64,000 bases of DNA from an uncultured Prevotellaceae bacterium (GTDB taxonomy: Bacteria; Bacteroidota; Bacteroidia; Bacteroidales; Bacteroidaceae): positions 80,158-144,157 of the forward strand of contig ONDM01000009.1 in NCBI GenBank assembly GCA_900316585.1. The letters run 5' to 3'. The notes below the pieces were generated by a model that worked only from the letters and a program-made list of their open reading frames with translations, was not told the origin of the DNA and made no database searches. Position numbers and translations under genes: made by a program. Of this stretch, positions 45,852-54,439 are shown one piece after another (position 1 is the first letter of the stretch; each line of letters begins with the position of its first letter).

Positions 45852-46814
45852 ATGAGAACATTTACAAACGTAAAAGATATAGGTGACCTGAAGGTCGCTT
45901 TGGCTGAGGCTCAGGAAATAAAGAAAGATCGTTATAAGTATGAATCTCTCGGACGTCACAAGACTTGTCTTTTGATATTCTTCAACAATAGTCTTCGTAC
46001 ACGTCTCAGCACTCAGAAAGCAGCCCGTAACCTTGGTATGGATGTGATAGTGTTAGATGTGAATCAGGGAGCCTGGAAACTGGAGACTGAACGGGGCGTG
46101 GTTATGGATGGTGACAAGAGTGAACATCTTTTGGAAGCAATCCCTGTCATGGCTAATTATTGTGATGTGATAGGTGTGCGTTCTTTTGCCCGTTTTGAAA
46201 ATAGAGAAGACGATTATACAGAGAAAATCTTAAACCAGTTCATTAAGTACAGTGGTAAGCCGGTTTTCTCTATGGAGGCAGCTACTGGTCATCCGTTACA
46301 GGCATTTGCTGATTTGATTACCATTGAAGAGTATAAACGCAAGGATCATCCAAAAGTAGTTCTAACTTGGGCTCCTCATCCAAAGGCATTACCACAGGCT
46401 GTTCCAAATTCATTTGCCGACTGGATGAACGAGGCTGATGTGGAATTCGTCATTACTCATCCTCATGGGTATGAACTTGACCCTAAGTTTGTCCGTGGAG
46501 CCAAGGTGGAGTATGACCAGAAGAAAGCATTTGAGGGCGCAGATTTTATCTATGCTAAGAACTGGGCTTGTCCAGGTGTGACGGTTCCGGAAGACTATGG
46601 TAAAGTACTGAGTAAGGATATGAGCTGGACGGTAGACACTGAACATATGTCTTGGACCAATGATGCATTCTTCCTTCATTGTCTGCCTGTGCGTCGTAAC
46701 ATGATTGTTACGGATGATGTGATAGAGGCTCCTACTTCATTGGTTATTCCAGAAGCAGCAAATCGTGAGATTTCAGCTACGGTTGTGTTGAAAAGATTGT
46801 TGGAGTCTCTTTAG
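45852..46814 (+). CDS. argF: N-succinylornithine-type carbamoyltransferase (ArgF')
   Basis: 320 residues, very close in pattern to the B. fragilis N-succinylornithine transcarbamylase. Carbamoyl phosphate loop FNNSLRTRLSTQKAA, the WAPHPKALPQAVPNSF substrate loop, and HCLPVRRN. It carbamoylates N-succinylornithine to N-succinylcitrulline. Residue 90, which separates succinyl from acetyl types (Pro in B. fragilis, Glu at the matching place in Xanthomonas), is Ser here, so specificity is not certain. Last gene after proA (18-base gap). Confidence 0.9.
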   Translation: MRTFTNVKDIGDLKVALAEAQEIKKDRYKYESLGRHKTCLLIFFNNSLRTRLSTQKAARNLGMDVIVLDVNQGAWKLETERGVVMDGDKSEHLLEAIPVMANYCDVIGVRSFARFENREDDYTEKILNQFIKYSGKPVFSMEAATGHPLQAFADLITIEEYKRKDHPKVVLTWAPHPKALPQAVPNSFADWMNEADVEFVITHPHGYELDPKFVRGAKVEYDQKKAFEGADFIYAKNWACPGVTVPEDYGKVLSKDMSWTVDTEHMSWTNDAFFLHCLPVRRNMIVTDDVIEAPTSLVIPEAANREISATVVLKRLLESL

Positions 46815-46826
46815 TCACGGGATTTT

Positions 46827-46867
46827 TTCTCCCCTTCGGGAGAAATATTTTTCTCCTTCGGGAAAAA
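46827..46867 (+). repeat. Hairpin-AAATATTT-hairpin element after argF'
   Basis: Stem TTCTCCC/GGGAGAA with loop CTTC (46827-46844), AAATATTT (46843-46850), then a second stem around TTCTCCTTCGGGAAAAA. It resembles the element at 7704; in both places it precedes a normal terminator. Confidence 0.5.
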
Positions 46868-46870
46868 GGA

Positions 46871-46912
46871 AAAACAGGGTGTAGAATCAGATTCTTCTGC
46901 ACCCTGTTTTTT
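46871..46912. terminator. Bidirectional terminator
   Basis: ACAGGGTG...CACCCTGT stem (46874-46907) extended by GTAGAA/TTCTTC, with T run; between convergent argF' and the NigD-like gene. Confidence 0.87.
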
Positions 46913-46917
46913 ATGAT

Positions 46918-47568
46918 TCAATATGTTTTTTCATGCATAAAGGTGTACACCTTTATGCCTTCATAGGTATTGATGGAAAAGATGATGCTGTCACCAGATT
47001 GTAGATCTAATTTATTTAACGGGCAGGACAAGAAAATTTCACGAGTGTAGGCTTCCGGGTCTTCTTCCTGAGAATGGAAGAGTTGGATTCGTTGTGTGGC
47101 TTTCCCCATGGAGTTCCTGCTTTTGCCAAGATTAAGGAAATGGTATTTGTGTGCTCTTCCTTTGGTTAAGACACCTAGATGTAGGTTGATATAGCCTCCA
47201 CTTTTCCAGATACTGGTAATCTTCACGGGATCAGTTTTAATGCCTTCTTTGAAGAAGTCAGGTCCTTTGGGAAAAGGTGAAATAACGCTATGGACATTGT
47301 ATAGTGTAGCTTTTCCACCACCTTCATTGATTGGCAGATAGGTACAGCGTACACGGTATAAGGAATCGGGAGTAGAATCCTTGAATGCGATAGTTTTATC
47401 AGGGGAATACAAAACCCCGTCATCTGTTCGTATCAGATGGATATTGCTGGAACTATCTGTTTCCAGTTCTACTAAATCAGTTATGACATCCGGATAATGA
47501 TAGTCCTCCTTATTGCAAGCTGAAAGAGCTAGCAGAAAAGCAGTTACTATGTATCCTTTATATTTCAT
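46918..47568 (-). CDS. NigD-like lipoprotein
   Basis: 216 residues. Lipoprotein signal ending LLALSAC (lipobox cysteine near 18), then an N-terminal strand-rich domain (DVITDLVELETDSSSNIHLIRTDDG) and a C-terminal beta-sandwich, the NigD pattern named from the nigrescin locus of Prevotella. No enzyme motif; probably exposed on the outer membrane. It overlaps the upstream acyltransferase stop (ATGA) and is the last gene of a five-gene operon. Confidence 0.82.
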   Translation of the reverse strand: MKYKGYIVTAFLLALSACNKEDYHYPDVITDLVELETDSSSNIHLIRTDDGVLYSPDKTIAFKDSTPDSLYRVRCTYLPINEGGGKATLYNVHSVISPFPKGPDFFKEGIKTDPVKITSIWKSGGYINLHLGVLTKGRAHKYHFLNLGKSRNSMGKATQRIQLFHSQEEDPEAYTREIFLSCPLNKLDLQSGDSIIFSINTYEGIKVYTFMHEKTY

Positions 47569-48725
47569 TGTGCGTTGGCCTCTTCTTGATTGAAGACAGG
47601 ATTTGCATACATGGTTAGGATGCGTTCACGCAAGTAGGCTTCATCCTTGCTTTCTATATCTATCTTGTCCAGTCTGTCTTGTAGGTATTTCTCGAATTTT
47701 TCTTTGTCTGCTGTAGAGAACTTGTCTTCATAGCCTCCTCTTAAGGCATTGGCAGCCACATAGTTGCCAGGATAGAGCCGGTAACCTTTATGTATTTCCT
47801 TGTCTATACGGCGCGCCACTTCTGCAAAGAATTCGTTCTTTGGAAGGTCTTTCAGTTCATCCAGCCATTCGTTGATGCAAGGAGCGCATTCATAATGAAC
47901 CTTTCCTTTCTTGCCCAAGATGCCAGTTTTCATGTTGTCCAGGTCATCCTGCTTGCTCTTCTTGAAATTGGAATTGTCTCGTTTCGCTAGGAATTCCTTG
48001 GCTTTCAGGTAATCACAAGGGTCATATTCATAGCTGATGGTCAGTGGTACTATGTTTAGATGTTTGAGTTGCTCCACTGGAGTACCTTCATATCCCATAG
48101 CCAGCATCTTCAGTACAGCCTCCTGAGTGTGGTCGCTGGAATCTTTTGCACGCCCTTCACGCTGTGCTATCCATATATTCTCCTTTTTCTCGTTGATGGT
48201 GAAATGGATGTACTTGCTCATCAACAGGCTACTTTGCAGCAACTCCTTGCGAGACAATCCACGACGCACGGTGAATGCTTTGTTCAGACGTACCAGTTTC
48301 TTTATCCATGGATAAATCAGCAGATTGTCTCCAATGCCGATTTCCACAGTGGTGGGATAATTGTTTTTATAGAGGTGCACGTCCAGTATAGCACTATCTA
48401 GAACTATGTCCCTATGGTTGCTGATATAGGTGTATCTTTTTTCCTTGCTTGGCAATGGATGCCCGGAGAACGTGTATTTTGTAGTAGTTTTCCAAAGCAG
48501 GATTTTCATGGCAGGATACATGAACCGGTGCTGGAAGTCAGTGGTTGTCTTGATTCCCTTGCAGGCCAGTTTCAGGATTCCGTTTCTCAGGCCCTTGGGT
48601 ATCCAGGGCACGAAACCTTGCAGGACACGGGAGAACTGGCGATCTTCAATCAGTTCATGCAATATTTGCTGCACTTCTTCAGGCTCATAAGGACGGATTT
48701 CGTCAAATTCTGCAGGGATTTTCAT
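47565..48725 (-). CDS. PlsC-like 1-acylglycerol-3-phosphate acyltransferase family protein
   Basis: 386 residues, longer than standard PlsC (about 245). YISNHRDIVLDSAIL holds the catalytic His and Asp, separated by five residues rather than four; IWIAQREGRAKDS is the second block. There is no clear membrane helix at the N-terminus. It probably acylates a glycerol- or lipid-type acceptor. It lies 12 bases after ddl, in an operon mixing cell wall and envelope genes. Confidence 0.85.
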   Translation of the reverse strand: MKIPAEFDEIRPYEPEEVQQILHELIEDRQFSRVLQGFVPWIPKGLRNGILKLACKGIKTTTDFQHRFMYPAMKILLWKTTTKYTFSGHPLPSKEKRYTYISNHRDIVLDSAILDVHLYKNNYPTTVEIGIGDNLLIYPWIKKLVRLNKAFTVRRGLSRKELLQSSLLMSKYIHFTINEKKENIWIAQREGRAKDSSDHTQEAVLKMLAMGYEGTPVEQLKHLNIVPLTISYEYDPCDYLKAKEFLAKRDNSNFKKSKQDDLDNMKTGILGKKGKVHYECAPCINEWLDELKDLPKNEFFAEVARRIDKEIHKGYRLYPGNYVAANALRGGYEDKFSTADKEKFEKYLQDRLDKIDIESKDEAYLRERILTMYANPVFNQEEANAQ

Positions 48726-48737
48726 AAGCTTATCGGT

Positions 48738-49718
48738 TTAATCAAATTGGTTTTCTATGATTTCCGTCAGCACATCTTTCATATCCATGCCTGCAGCACG
48801 TACTTGCTGTGGAATAAAACTGGTGGCAGTCATACCAGGAGTGGTGTTGATTTCCAACAGGTTGATTTTGTTGCCTTCAGTAATGATATAGTCCATGCGA
48901 ATGATGCCGTTGGCTCCTAATATCTGATAGATGGCTGAATTAATCTTGTGAACTCGGTCTGTAACATCCTGTGGTAGACGGGCCGGGGTGATTTCCTGTA
49001 CCTCACCATTGTACTTGGCGTTGTAATCAAAGAATTCATTGGCTGGTACCACCTCTGTGATTGGGAGGGCCACCTCATGCTTCTTGGTTTTATAGTGACC
49101 ACATGAAATCTCAATGCCTTTCATGAAAGCCTCAATCATCACTTCTTCTCCTTTTTCCTTCATGGCTAGTTCAATGGCTGGCTGAATTTGCTCTGGTGTC
49201 TTTACCTTGGTTACACCGAAGCTGCTTCCACCTGCATTGGGCTTGATGAAGCATGGCAGGCCCACACGTCCGATTACTTCTTCATTGCTGATGGTTTGGC
49301 CTTTGCGGATTAAAATGGACTCGCTTACGCTCACACCCCAACTCTTGAGATACTGATTCAGAGTAAATTTGTTGAAAGTCAGGGCTTCCACCAATACCCC
49401 ACTGGTGGAATAAGGAATGCGAAGCAGATCCAGGTATCCCTGAAACAGGCCATTCTCTCCAGGAGTGCCGTGAATGGTAATGTAGCAGTAGTCCGGTTTT
49501 ACTTTATTGTCACCAACCTGAAATGAAAAGTCATTCTTGTCCACGGTGGAATAGGTGTCATTTTCCAGATGCGCCTTCCAAGTAAGACCTGTGACTTCTA
49601 CAATGTACACGTTGTATCTCTCCTTGTCCATAAAGGAGTAGATTCCTTGTGCGGAGCGGAGTGAGACATCGTGTTCAGATGAATCGCCTCCTGCTATGAT
49701 TGCTATATTTCTTTTCAT
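48738..49718 (-). CDS. ddl: D-alanine--D-alanine ligase
   Basis: 326 residues, ATP-grasp fold. N-terminal IAIIAGGDSSEHDVSLRSA, ITIHGTPGENGLFQGYLD, LPCFIKPNAGGSSFGVTKV (ATP lysine) and LLEINTTPGMTATSFIPQQ (Mg site). It makes the dipeptide that MurF attaches; murF is 10 kb to the right. Unlike in E. coli it is outside the dcw cluster and follows rluD by 45 bases. Confidence 0.96.
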   Translation of the reverse strand: MKRNIAIIAGGDSSEHDVSLRSAQGIYSFMDKERYNVYIVEVTGLTWKAHLENDTYSTVDKNDFSFQVGDNKVKPDYCYITIHGTPGENGLFQGYLDLLRIPYSTSGVLVEALTFNKFTLNQYLKSWGVSVSESILIRKGQTISNEEVIGRVGLPCFIKPNAGGSSFGVTKVKTPEQIQPAIELAMKEKGEEVMIEAFMKGIEISCGHYKTKKHEVALPITEVVPANEFFDYNAKYNGEVQEITPARLPQDVTDRVHKINSAIYQILGANGIIRMDYIITEGNKINLLEINTTPGMTATSFIPQQVRAAGMDMKDVLTEIIENQFD

Positions 49719-49763
49719 TGTTATCTTGCTAAGTCTTTCAGCTACAAATTTAATAAAATAATA

Positions 49764-50846
49764 CTAGTTCCCTGCTTTATTTGTGACATAATTTCTCCAC
49801 CTGGAGATTAAGTTCTGCATGTCTTCAGGAAGCTCAGAAGTGAAAAACATCTGCTTTCCTGTGCGAGGGTGGACGAATCCCAGCGTCTTGGCATGGAGTG
49901 CCTGACGGGGACAGGCTTCGAAGCAGTTTTGCACGAATTGCCGATAGGTGCCCGATGGTACTCCTTTCAGGATTTCATTGCCTCCGTAGCGCTCATCATT
50001 AAACAGCACATGTCCTATGCTTTTCATGTGAGCACGGATTTGGTGGGTACGCCCAGTTTCTAGCACACATTTGACTAGGGTGACATACCCAAATGATTCC
50101 AAAGTATAATAATGGGTTATGGCAGGTTTTCCAATTTCGGATTCGGGTGGAAAGACTGTCATCTGCATACGGTCTTTCGGATTACGGCCTATGTTGCCTA
50201 CAATAGTTCCCTCTTTTTCGTCAATAGAGCCCCATACCAAGGCGTTGTATTCCCGTTGGGTCGTCTTGTGGAAGAACTGAAGTCCTAGATGTGTCTTGGC
50301 ATCAGGAGTCTTAGCCACCACCAGTAGTCCAGAGGTGTCCTTGTCTATACGGTGTACTAGTCCCACTCCGGGGTCATTGGGGTCATATTTAGGGTCATCT
50401 TTCAGGTGGTAGGCAATGGCATTGACCAGAGTGCCTGTGTAGTTGCCATAGCCTGGGTGAACTACAAGGCCTGCTGGTTTGTTGATAACCATAAGGTCGG
50501 CATCTTCATAGACAATGTCAAGTGGAATGTCTTCGGCTATGATTTCATGATCATACTTCGGACGGTCCATCATGATGGTGATCAAGTCATTGCCCTTGAC
50601 TTTGTAGCTGCTCTTGACCACCTTACCATTGGCCATGACAAATCCGGCATCGGCTGCCATCTGCACACGGTTTCGGGAAAAGCCAGGAAGTTTATCAGTG
50701 ATATATTTGTCTACACGTATAGGTGATTGTCCGCGGTCTACCTGAAAGCGGAAATGTTCATAGAGCTGCGTGGTTTCTTCACCATCCACCCAGTCGTCTT
50801 CTTCAGAAAGTTCGGAATCTAATAATTGGTCGTCTTCAGTGATCAT
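49764..50846 (-). CDS. RluA/RluD-family 23S rRNA pseudouridine synthase
   Basis: About 360 residues. An S4 RNA-binding domain (VDKYITDKLPGFSRNRVQMAADAGFVMANGKV, about 45-100) precedes the catalytic domain with HRIDKDTSGLLVVAKT (catalytic Asp) and LETGRTHQIRAHM. It isomerises uridines, most likely in the 23S rRNA H69 loop like RluD. An acidic N-terminal stretch is present. GTG/ATG codons at 50879-50858 overlap the upstream gene; the ATG at 50846, just after that gene's stop, is chosen but not certain. Confidence 0.9.
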   Translation of the reverse strand: MITEDDQLLDSELSEEDDWVDGEETTQLYEHFRFQVDRGQSPIRVDKYITDKLPGFSRNRVQMAADAGFVMANGKVVKSSYKVKGNDLITIMMDRPKYDHEIIAEDIPLDIVYEDADLMVINKPAGLVVHPGYGNYTGTLVNAIAYHLKDDPKYDPNDPGVGLVHRIDKDTSGLLVVAKTPDAKTHLGLQFFHKTTQREYNALVWGSIDEKEGTIVGNIGRNPKDRMQMTVFPPESEIGKPAITHYYTLESFGYVTLVKCVLETGRTHQIRAHMKSIGHVLFNDERYGGNEILKGVPSGTYRQFVQNCFEACPRQALHAKTLGFVHPRTGKQMFFTSELPEDMQNLISRWRNYVTNKAGN

Positions 50847-50847
50847 A

Positions 50848-51498
50848 TTAGTCTTCATTCTCATTGAATCCATCGTCACTGAGATTCTCGGAGTAATCGC
50901 CTACATCGTGTATACTGTACTGGATGCTGTCGTTCTCTCCACTATAAAGTCCAGTGCCTACTACTAGAGTCAGGATGGCATCACTTGGTACACGGTCTCC
51001 AGCAAAGACTTTCTGGCCGTTGATCTTGATGGCATAAACCCAGTCTTTTTCTCCGTCGATAGGTTCTATAGGCCCCATCTTGAATCCCATGGCTCTCAGT
51101 TTGACCTGTGCTTGACGTACAGAAGAGTTGTCGGCAAGGTCAGGTAGTGCACGAGTAGGGGCGCTAGCTGCATTCACGGTCAGATAGATGGTTCGGCTGC
51201 TTTTGACTACAGCTCCGGCTTTAGGCATCTGGTCCAGAACTGTACCTGCCCCCAAGCCTTTAACATATTGTGAGTCCACAATCAGAGCGTTTAAGTCCTC
51301 ATTGTCTAGCCGGTCTCGTGCTGCCTCGTAGTTCATGCCAGTAACATCCGGAACGGATACTCCTTCTCCATGGTGAGTGTAAAGGTCCAGCACCCAAAGG
51401 GATAGGATTATAAAAACCATGATGAATGCGAAATATCCGAAGAAATGCATCCAGAATTTGGCACTCTTGAGTCTATTTAGAATGTGTTTGAAGTCCAT
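50848..51498 (-). CDS. Membrane-anchored PASTA-domain protein
   Basis: 216 residues. A short cytoplasmic N-terminus, one membrane helix (about 16-37), then about two PASTA domains (about 45-113 and 116-190; VSVPDVTGMNYEAARDRL opens the first), and an acidic tail. No kinase or penicillin-binding domain. PASTA domains bind peptidoglycan fragments or beta-lactam-like ligands. First gene of the rluD-ddl-acyltransferase-NigD operon. A scaffold or sensor at the septum is a guess from domain type and ddl nearby. Confidence 0.85.
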   Translation of the reverse strand: MDFKHILNRLKSAKFWMHFFGYFAFIMVFIILSLWVLDLYTHHGEGVSVPDVTGMNYEAARDRLDNEDLNALIVDSQYVKGLGAGTVLDQMPKAGAVVKSSRTIYLTVNAASAPTRALPDLADNSSVRQAQVKLRAMGFKMGPIEPIDGEKDWVYAIKINGQKVFAGDRVPSDAILTLVVGTGLYSGENDSIQYSIHDVGDYSENLSDDGFNENED

Positions 51499-51515
51499 AC
51501 CTTATTAATTATGGA

Positions 51516-51524
51516 GCAAAGATA
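51516..51524 (-). promoter_or_regulatory. -7 box of the PASTA-rluD-ddl operon
   Basis: Minus strand TATCTTTGC, exact; TTTC (51547-51544) lies 19 bases upstream as a weak -33. Confidence 0.6.
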
Positions 51525-51564
51525 GTGCAAACGAGTTGAATAACGAAATATTTTAGAGAAAAAC

Positions 51565-51600
51565 AAAAAGAAGCAAAGGTCAAGCCTTCACTTCTTTTTG
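51565..51600 (-). terminator. Terminator of rpmH
   Basis: Minus strand AAGAAG-TG-AAGG-CTTGA-CCTT-TG-CTTCTT followed by TTTG and a T-rich stretch. Confidence 0.75.
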
Positions 51601-51654
51601 TATTTTATCCAATGAATGTGTTCTGGATAAGATGAGTCAGTCCGCAAGTCAAAA

Positions 51655-51822
51655 TTACTTCTTGTTCTGGATTCCGTTGAACTCATCAGAAACGGTCAGC
51701 TTCTTGCGACCCTTAGCACGACGGCTTGCCAAAACACGGCGGCCGTTTGCAGTTGCCATTCTCTCACGGAAACCGTGCTTGTTCTTTCTTCTTCTGTTAG
51801 AAGGCTGGAATGTTCTTTTCAT
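51655..51822 (-). CDS. rpmH: 50S ribosomal protein L34
   Basis: 55 residues starting [22 protein letters not shown] and continuing with [17 protein letters not shown], the universally conserved L34 sequence. The C-terminal extension [13 protein letters not shown] is a few residues longer than in E. coli. Very basic, part of the large ribosomal subunit. It has its own strong promoter, divergent from efp, and its own terminator. Too short for many automatic gene lists. Confidence 0.97.
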   Translation of the reverse strand: MKRTFQPSNRRRKNKHGFRERMATANGRRVLASRRAKGRKKLTVSDEFNGIQNKK

Positions 51823-51864
51823 TGTTATATACTGTTTTTACGTTATTAATCACGGATTTGGGCT

Positions 51865-51897
51865 GCAAAATTAGGCTATTTTTTCAAATTCTCCAAA
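51865..51897 (-). promoter_or_regulatory. Promoter of rpmH
   Basis: Minus strand TTTG (51897-51894), 20 bases, TAATTTTGC (51873-51865), then GC-rich AGCCCA. Confidence 0.82.
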
Positions 51898-51923
51898 TCT
51901 TAAGTCATTTTTAGTCAAAAGTT

Positions 51924-51956
51924 TTTGTGATTTTAACCGATTTCCACTACTTTTGC
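51924..51956 (+). promoter_or_regulatory. Promoter of efp
   Basis: TTTG (51924-51927), 20 bases, TACTTTTGC (51948-51956), then ACCCGA. Confidence 0.84.
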
Positions 51957-52021
51957 ACCCGAAAAAGGTTATTTAGAGACTTATTACAGATTATTTTTCA
52001 CTATAAAAGATCAAGAACAAT

Positions 52022-52588
52022 ATGATTAATGCACAAGACATTAAGATTGGAACAGCTATCCGTATGGACGGTAATCTTTACTTTTGTATTGACTTCCTCC
52101 ATGTAAAGCCAGGTAAGGGAAATACCTTCATGCGCACCAAACTGAAGAATGTGGTTGATGGTCGCGTTCTGGAGCGTCGTTTCAACATCGGCGAGAAGTT
52201 GGAGGATGTAAGAGTTGAGCGTCGTCCATATCAGTATCTGTATCAGGAGGGTGATGACTTCATTTTCATGAACCAGGAGACTTATGAGCAGATTCCTATT
52301 GGAAAGGATCTCATTACTGGCGTAGATTTCATGAAAGAAGGTGACATCGTTGACGTAGTTTCTGATACTTCTACCGATACTGTTCTGTTTGCAGAAATGC
52401 CAATCAAGACTGTTCTGAAGATCACTTACACCGAGCCAGGTCTGAAAGGTGATACTGCTACCAATGCAACTAAACCTGCAACCGTAGAGACTGGTGCTAC
52501 TGTACGTGTTCCATTGTTCATTAACGAGGGTGAGTTTATTGAGATTGACACTCGTGATGGATCTTACCAGAACCGTGTAAAGGCTTAA
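52022..52588 (+). CDS. efp: Translation elongation factor P
   Basis: 188 residues, three beta-barrel domains. Domain I tip VKPGKGNTF places Lys32 where E. coli carries the modified Lys34. The C-terminal GEFIEIDTRDGSYQNR is the family signature. It binds between the ribosomal P and E sites and rescues stalling at polyproline. Single gene with its own promoter and terminator; no modification enzyme (EpmA/B or EarP) is next to it. Confidence 0.97.
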   Translation: MINAQDIKIGTAIRMDGNLYFCIDFLHVKPGKGNTFMRTKLKNVVDGRVLERRFNIGEKLEDVRVERRPYQYLYQEGDDFIFMNQETYEQIPIGKDLITGVDFMKEGDIVDVVSDTSTDTVLFAEMPIKTVLKITYTEPGLKGDTATNATKPATVETGATVRVPLFINEGEFIEIDTRDGSYQNRVKA

Positions 52589-52610
52589 ATTTAATTTGCT
52601 ATTACATAAA

Positions 52611-52642
52611 AGGGGGCGAGGTTTTCACTTGCCCCTTTTTTG
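52611..52642 (+). terminator. Terminator of efp
   Basis: GGGGCGAG pairs with CTTGCCCC (one G:U), followed by six T. Confidence 0.87.
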
Positions 52643-52656
52643 TTTTCCATCCATAG

Positions 52657-52689
52657 TTTGGTCGAGAATTCTTTTTTTCTTATTTTTGT
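52657..52689 (+). promoter_or_regulatory. Promoter of the glycosyltransferase-radC-DUF59-lpxH row
   Basis: TTTG (52657-52660), 20 bases, TATTTTTGT (52681-52689), 17 bases before the ATG. Confidence 0.82.
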
Positions 52690-52706
52690 ACCCATATTGA
52701 TAGTTG

Positions 52707-53744
52707 ATGAAGAAGTACTCTCTGATTATACCGGTATATAATCGTCCTGATGAAGTGGATGAATTGCTGGATAGCCTCATGCACCAGTCCTTGAAGGATT
52801 TTGAAGTGCTGATTGTGGAGGATGGCTCTGCACAGCCTTGCAAGGAAGTGGTGGATCGTTATGCCGGCAGGTTGGATGTAAAGTATTTCGTGAAGCCGAA
52901 TTCCGGACCAGGAATGAGTCGCAACTATGGGGCTGAACGTGCTTTGGGGGAATACCTCATTGTGCTGGATTCAGACTGTGTGATTCCTCAGGATTACTTG
53001 AAGGCCGTAGAGACAGAGTTGCAACGAGAGCCTGCCGATGCCTTTGGCGGCCCGGATCGTGCACATGAGTCATTCACTCCTGTGCAGAAGGCTATCAACT
53101 ATTCCATGACCTCTTTCTTTACCACTGGTGGTATTCGGGGAGGAAAGAAAAAGATGGACAAATTCTATCCACGCAGTTTCAACATGGGTATTCGTGCCGA
53201 TGTGTATAAGGCTTTGGGTGGCTTTTCTAAGATGCGTTTTGGTGAAGACATTGATTTCAGTATCCGTATCTTCAAAGGAGGCTATCGTTGCCGTCTTTTC
53301 CCTGAGGCTTGGGTGTGGCACAAGCGCCGTACTGATTTCACCAAGTTCTTCCGTCAGGTACATAATTCCGGCATAGCTCGCATTCATCTGTATAAGAAGT
53401 ATCCGGAAAGTCTGAAACTGGTGCATATGCTTCCTGCTGTATTTACTGTAGGATGCATAGGATTGGTGGTTCTGGCTGCCATATTCCGGGTCTTGGGTGC
53501 CTATGGGCATGGAATTTGTAATACTCTTTGGTGGATATGTCTGTTGCCTATTCTGCTGTATGGTTTGTTGGTTTTCATAGACTCATCCATACAGAGCCGA
53601 AGCTTGAAGATAGGCCTTTTGTCCATTGAAGCCTCTTTCATACAGCTTATTGGCTATGGAACGGGTTTCCTGCGGGCTTGGTGGGTCCGTTGTGTGAGAA
53701 AGGAAGCGGAATTTGCCGCTTTTGAACATAATTTTTATAAGTGA
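52707..53744 (+). CDS. Family 2 glycosyltransferase with C-terminal membrane helices
   Basis: 345 residues. GT-A fold: SLIIPVYNRPDEVDELLDSL at the start, the metal-binding DSDC near 92, and a GEDIDFS acceptor block near 178. Two or three hydrophobic helices follow (about 232-255, 262-285, 300-320). It probably adds a sugar to a lipid-linked or surface glycan at the inner membrane; donor and acceptor are not readable. The TTG just before the ATG is not needed. It overlaps radC by 4 bases. Confidence 0.88.
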   Translation: MKKYSLIIPVYNRPDEVDELLDSLMHQSLKDFEVLIVEDGSAQPCKEVVDRYAGRLDVKYFVKPNSGPGMSRNYGAERALGEYLIVLDSDCVIPQDYLKAVETELQREPADAFGGPDRAHESFTPVQKAINYSMTSFFTTGGIRGGKKKMDKFYPRSFNMGIRADVYKALGGFSKMRFGEDIDFSIRIFKGGYRCRLFPEAWVWHKRRTDFTKFFRQVHNSGIARIHLYKKYPESLKLVHMLPAVFTVGCIGLVVLAAIFRVLGAYGHGICNTLWWICLLPILLYGLLVFIDSSIQSRSLKIGLLSIEASFIQLIGYGTGFLRAWWVRCVRKEAEFAAFEHNFYK

Positions 53745-54439
53745 AAGAACAGCAAAGAAGAATCAGCATTAACCACTGGGCGGAGGCCGACCGCCCTCGA
53801 GAGAAAATGGCAGAGAAAGGAATTTCTGCTCTCACCGATGTAGAACTGCTGGCCATCCTGATTGGCACAGGAACGAAAGAAGAAAGTGCAGTGGAACTCA
53901 TGCGTAGAGTCCTGGCAGATTGCAACAACAATCTGAATACTTTGGCAAAGAAGGAAATAGAGGAGCTATGCAATTATAAAGGTCTGGGACATGTGAAGGC
54001 TGGCATTATCAAGGTGGCCTTGGAGTTGGGCAAACGTCGGAAAATGAAAGAAATAGAAGAACGGTTACGTTTGGGAAATTCGGCTGAGATCTATGAATAT
54101 TTGCTGCCACGCATGCAGGATCTTTCTCATGAGGAGTGTTGGATTATCCTGCTGAATAACAACCTGAGGGTGATTGATACAGTACGTATCAGCGTGGGTG
54201 GTTGGAATGAGACTTTGGTCGATGTCCGTATGATTTTGCGTGAGGCACTCCTGAAGCGAGCCACGCTTATCGTACTTAGCCATAATCATCCGTCGGGAAG
54301 CATAAAACCTAGCCCCGATGATGACCAGTTGACGGAACGGGTGAAGAAAGCTTGTGAGATAATGTATGTAAAGCTTTTGGACCATATCATCGTCACTGAT
54401 GGGGCTTACTTTAGTTATTGTGATGAAGGAAAATTATGA
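53741..54439 (+). CDS. radC: RadC-family JAB/MPN domain protein
   Basis: 232 residues. N-terminal helix-hairpin-helix-like segment (GISALTDVELLAILIGTGT ... LCNYKGLGHVKAGII) and a C-terminal JAMM metalloprotease-like motif HNHPSGSIKPSPDD. Despite the name, a repair role is doubtful and its true substrate is unknown. It probably starts at GTG (GTGA overlap with the glycosyltransferase stop); an ATG at 53808 is a shorter alternative. Confidence 0.92.
   Translation: MKEQQRRISINHWAEADRPREKMAEKGISALTDVELLAILIGTGTKEESAVELMRRVLADCNNNLNTLAKKEIEELCNYKGLGHVKAGIIKVALELGKRRKMKEIEERLRLGNSAEIYEYLLPRMQDLSHEECWIILLNNNLRVIDTVRISVGGWNETLVDVRMILREALLKRATLIVLSHNHPSGSIKPSPDDDQLTERVKKACEIMYVKLLDHIIVTDGAYFSYCDEGKL

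Noticed and set aside
53741..54439. RadC as sign of a mobile or defence island
   Set aside because: RadC-like proteins often ride on mobile elements, but this one is tightly overlapped by housekeeping genes and no integrase or att repeats are present.
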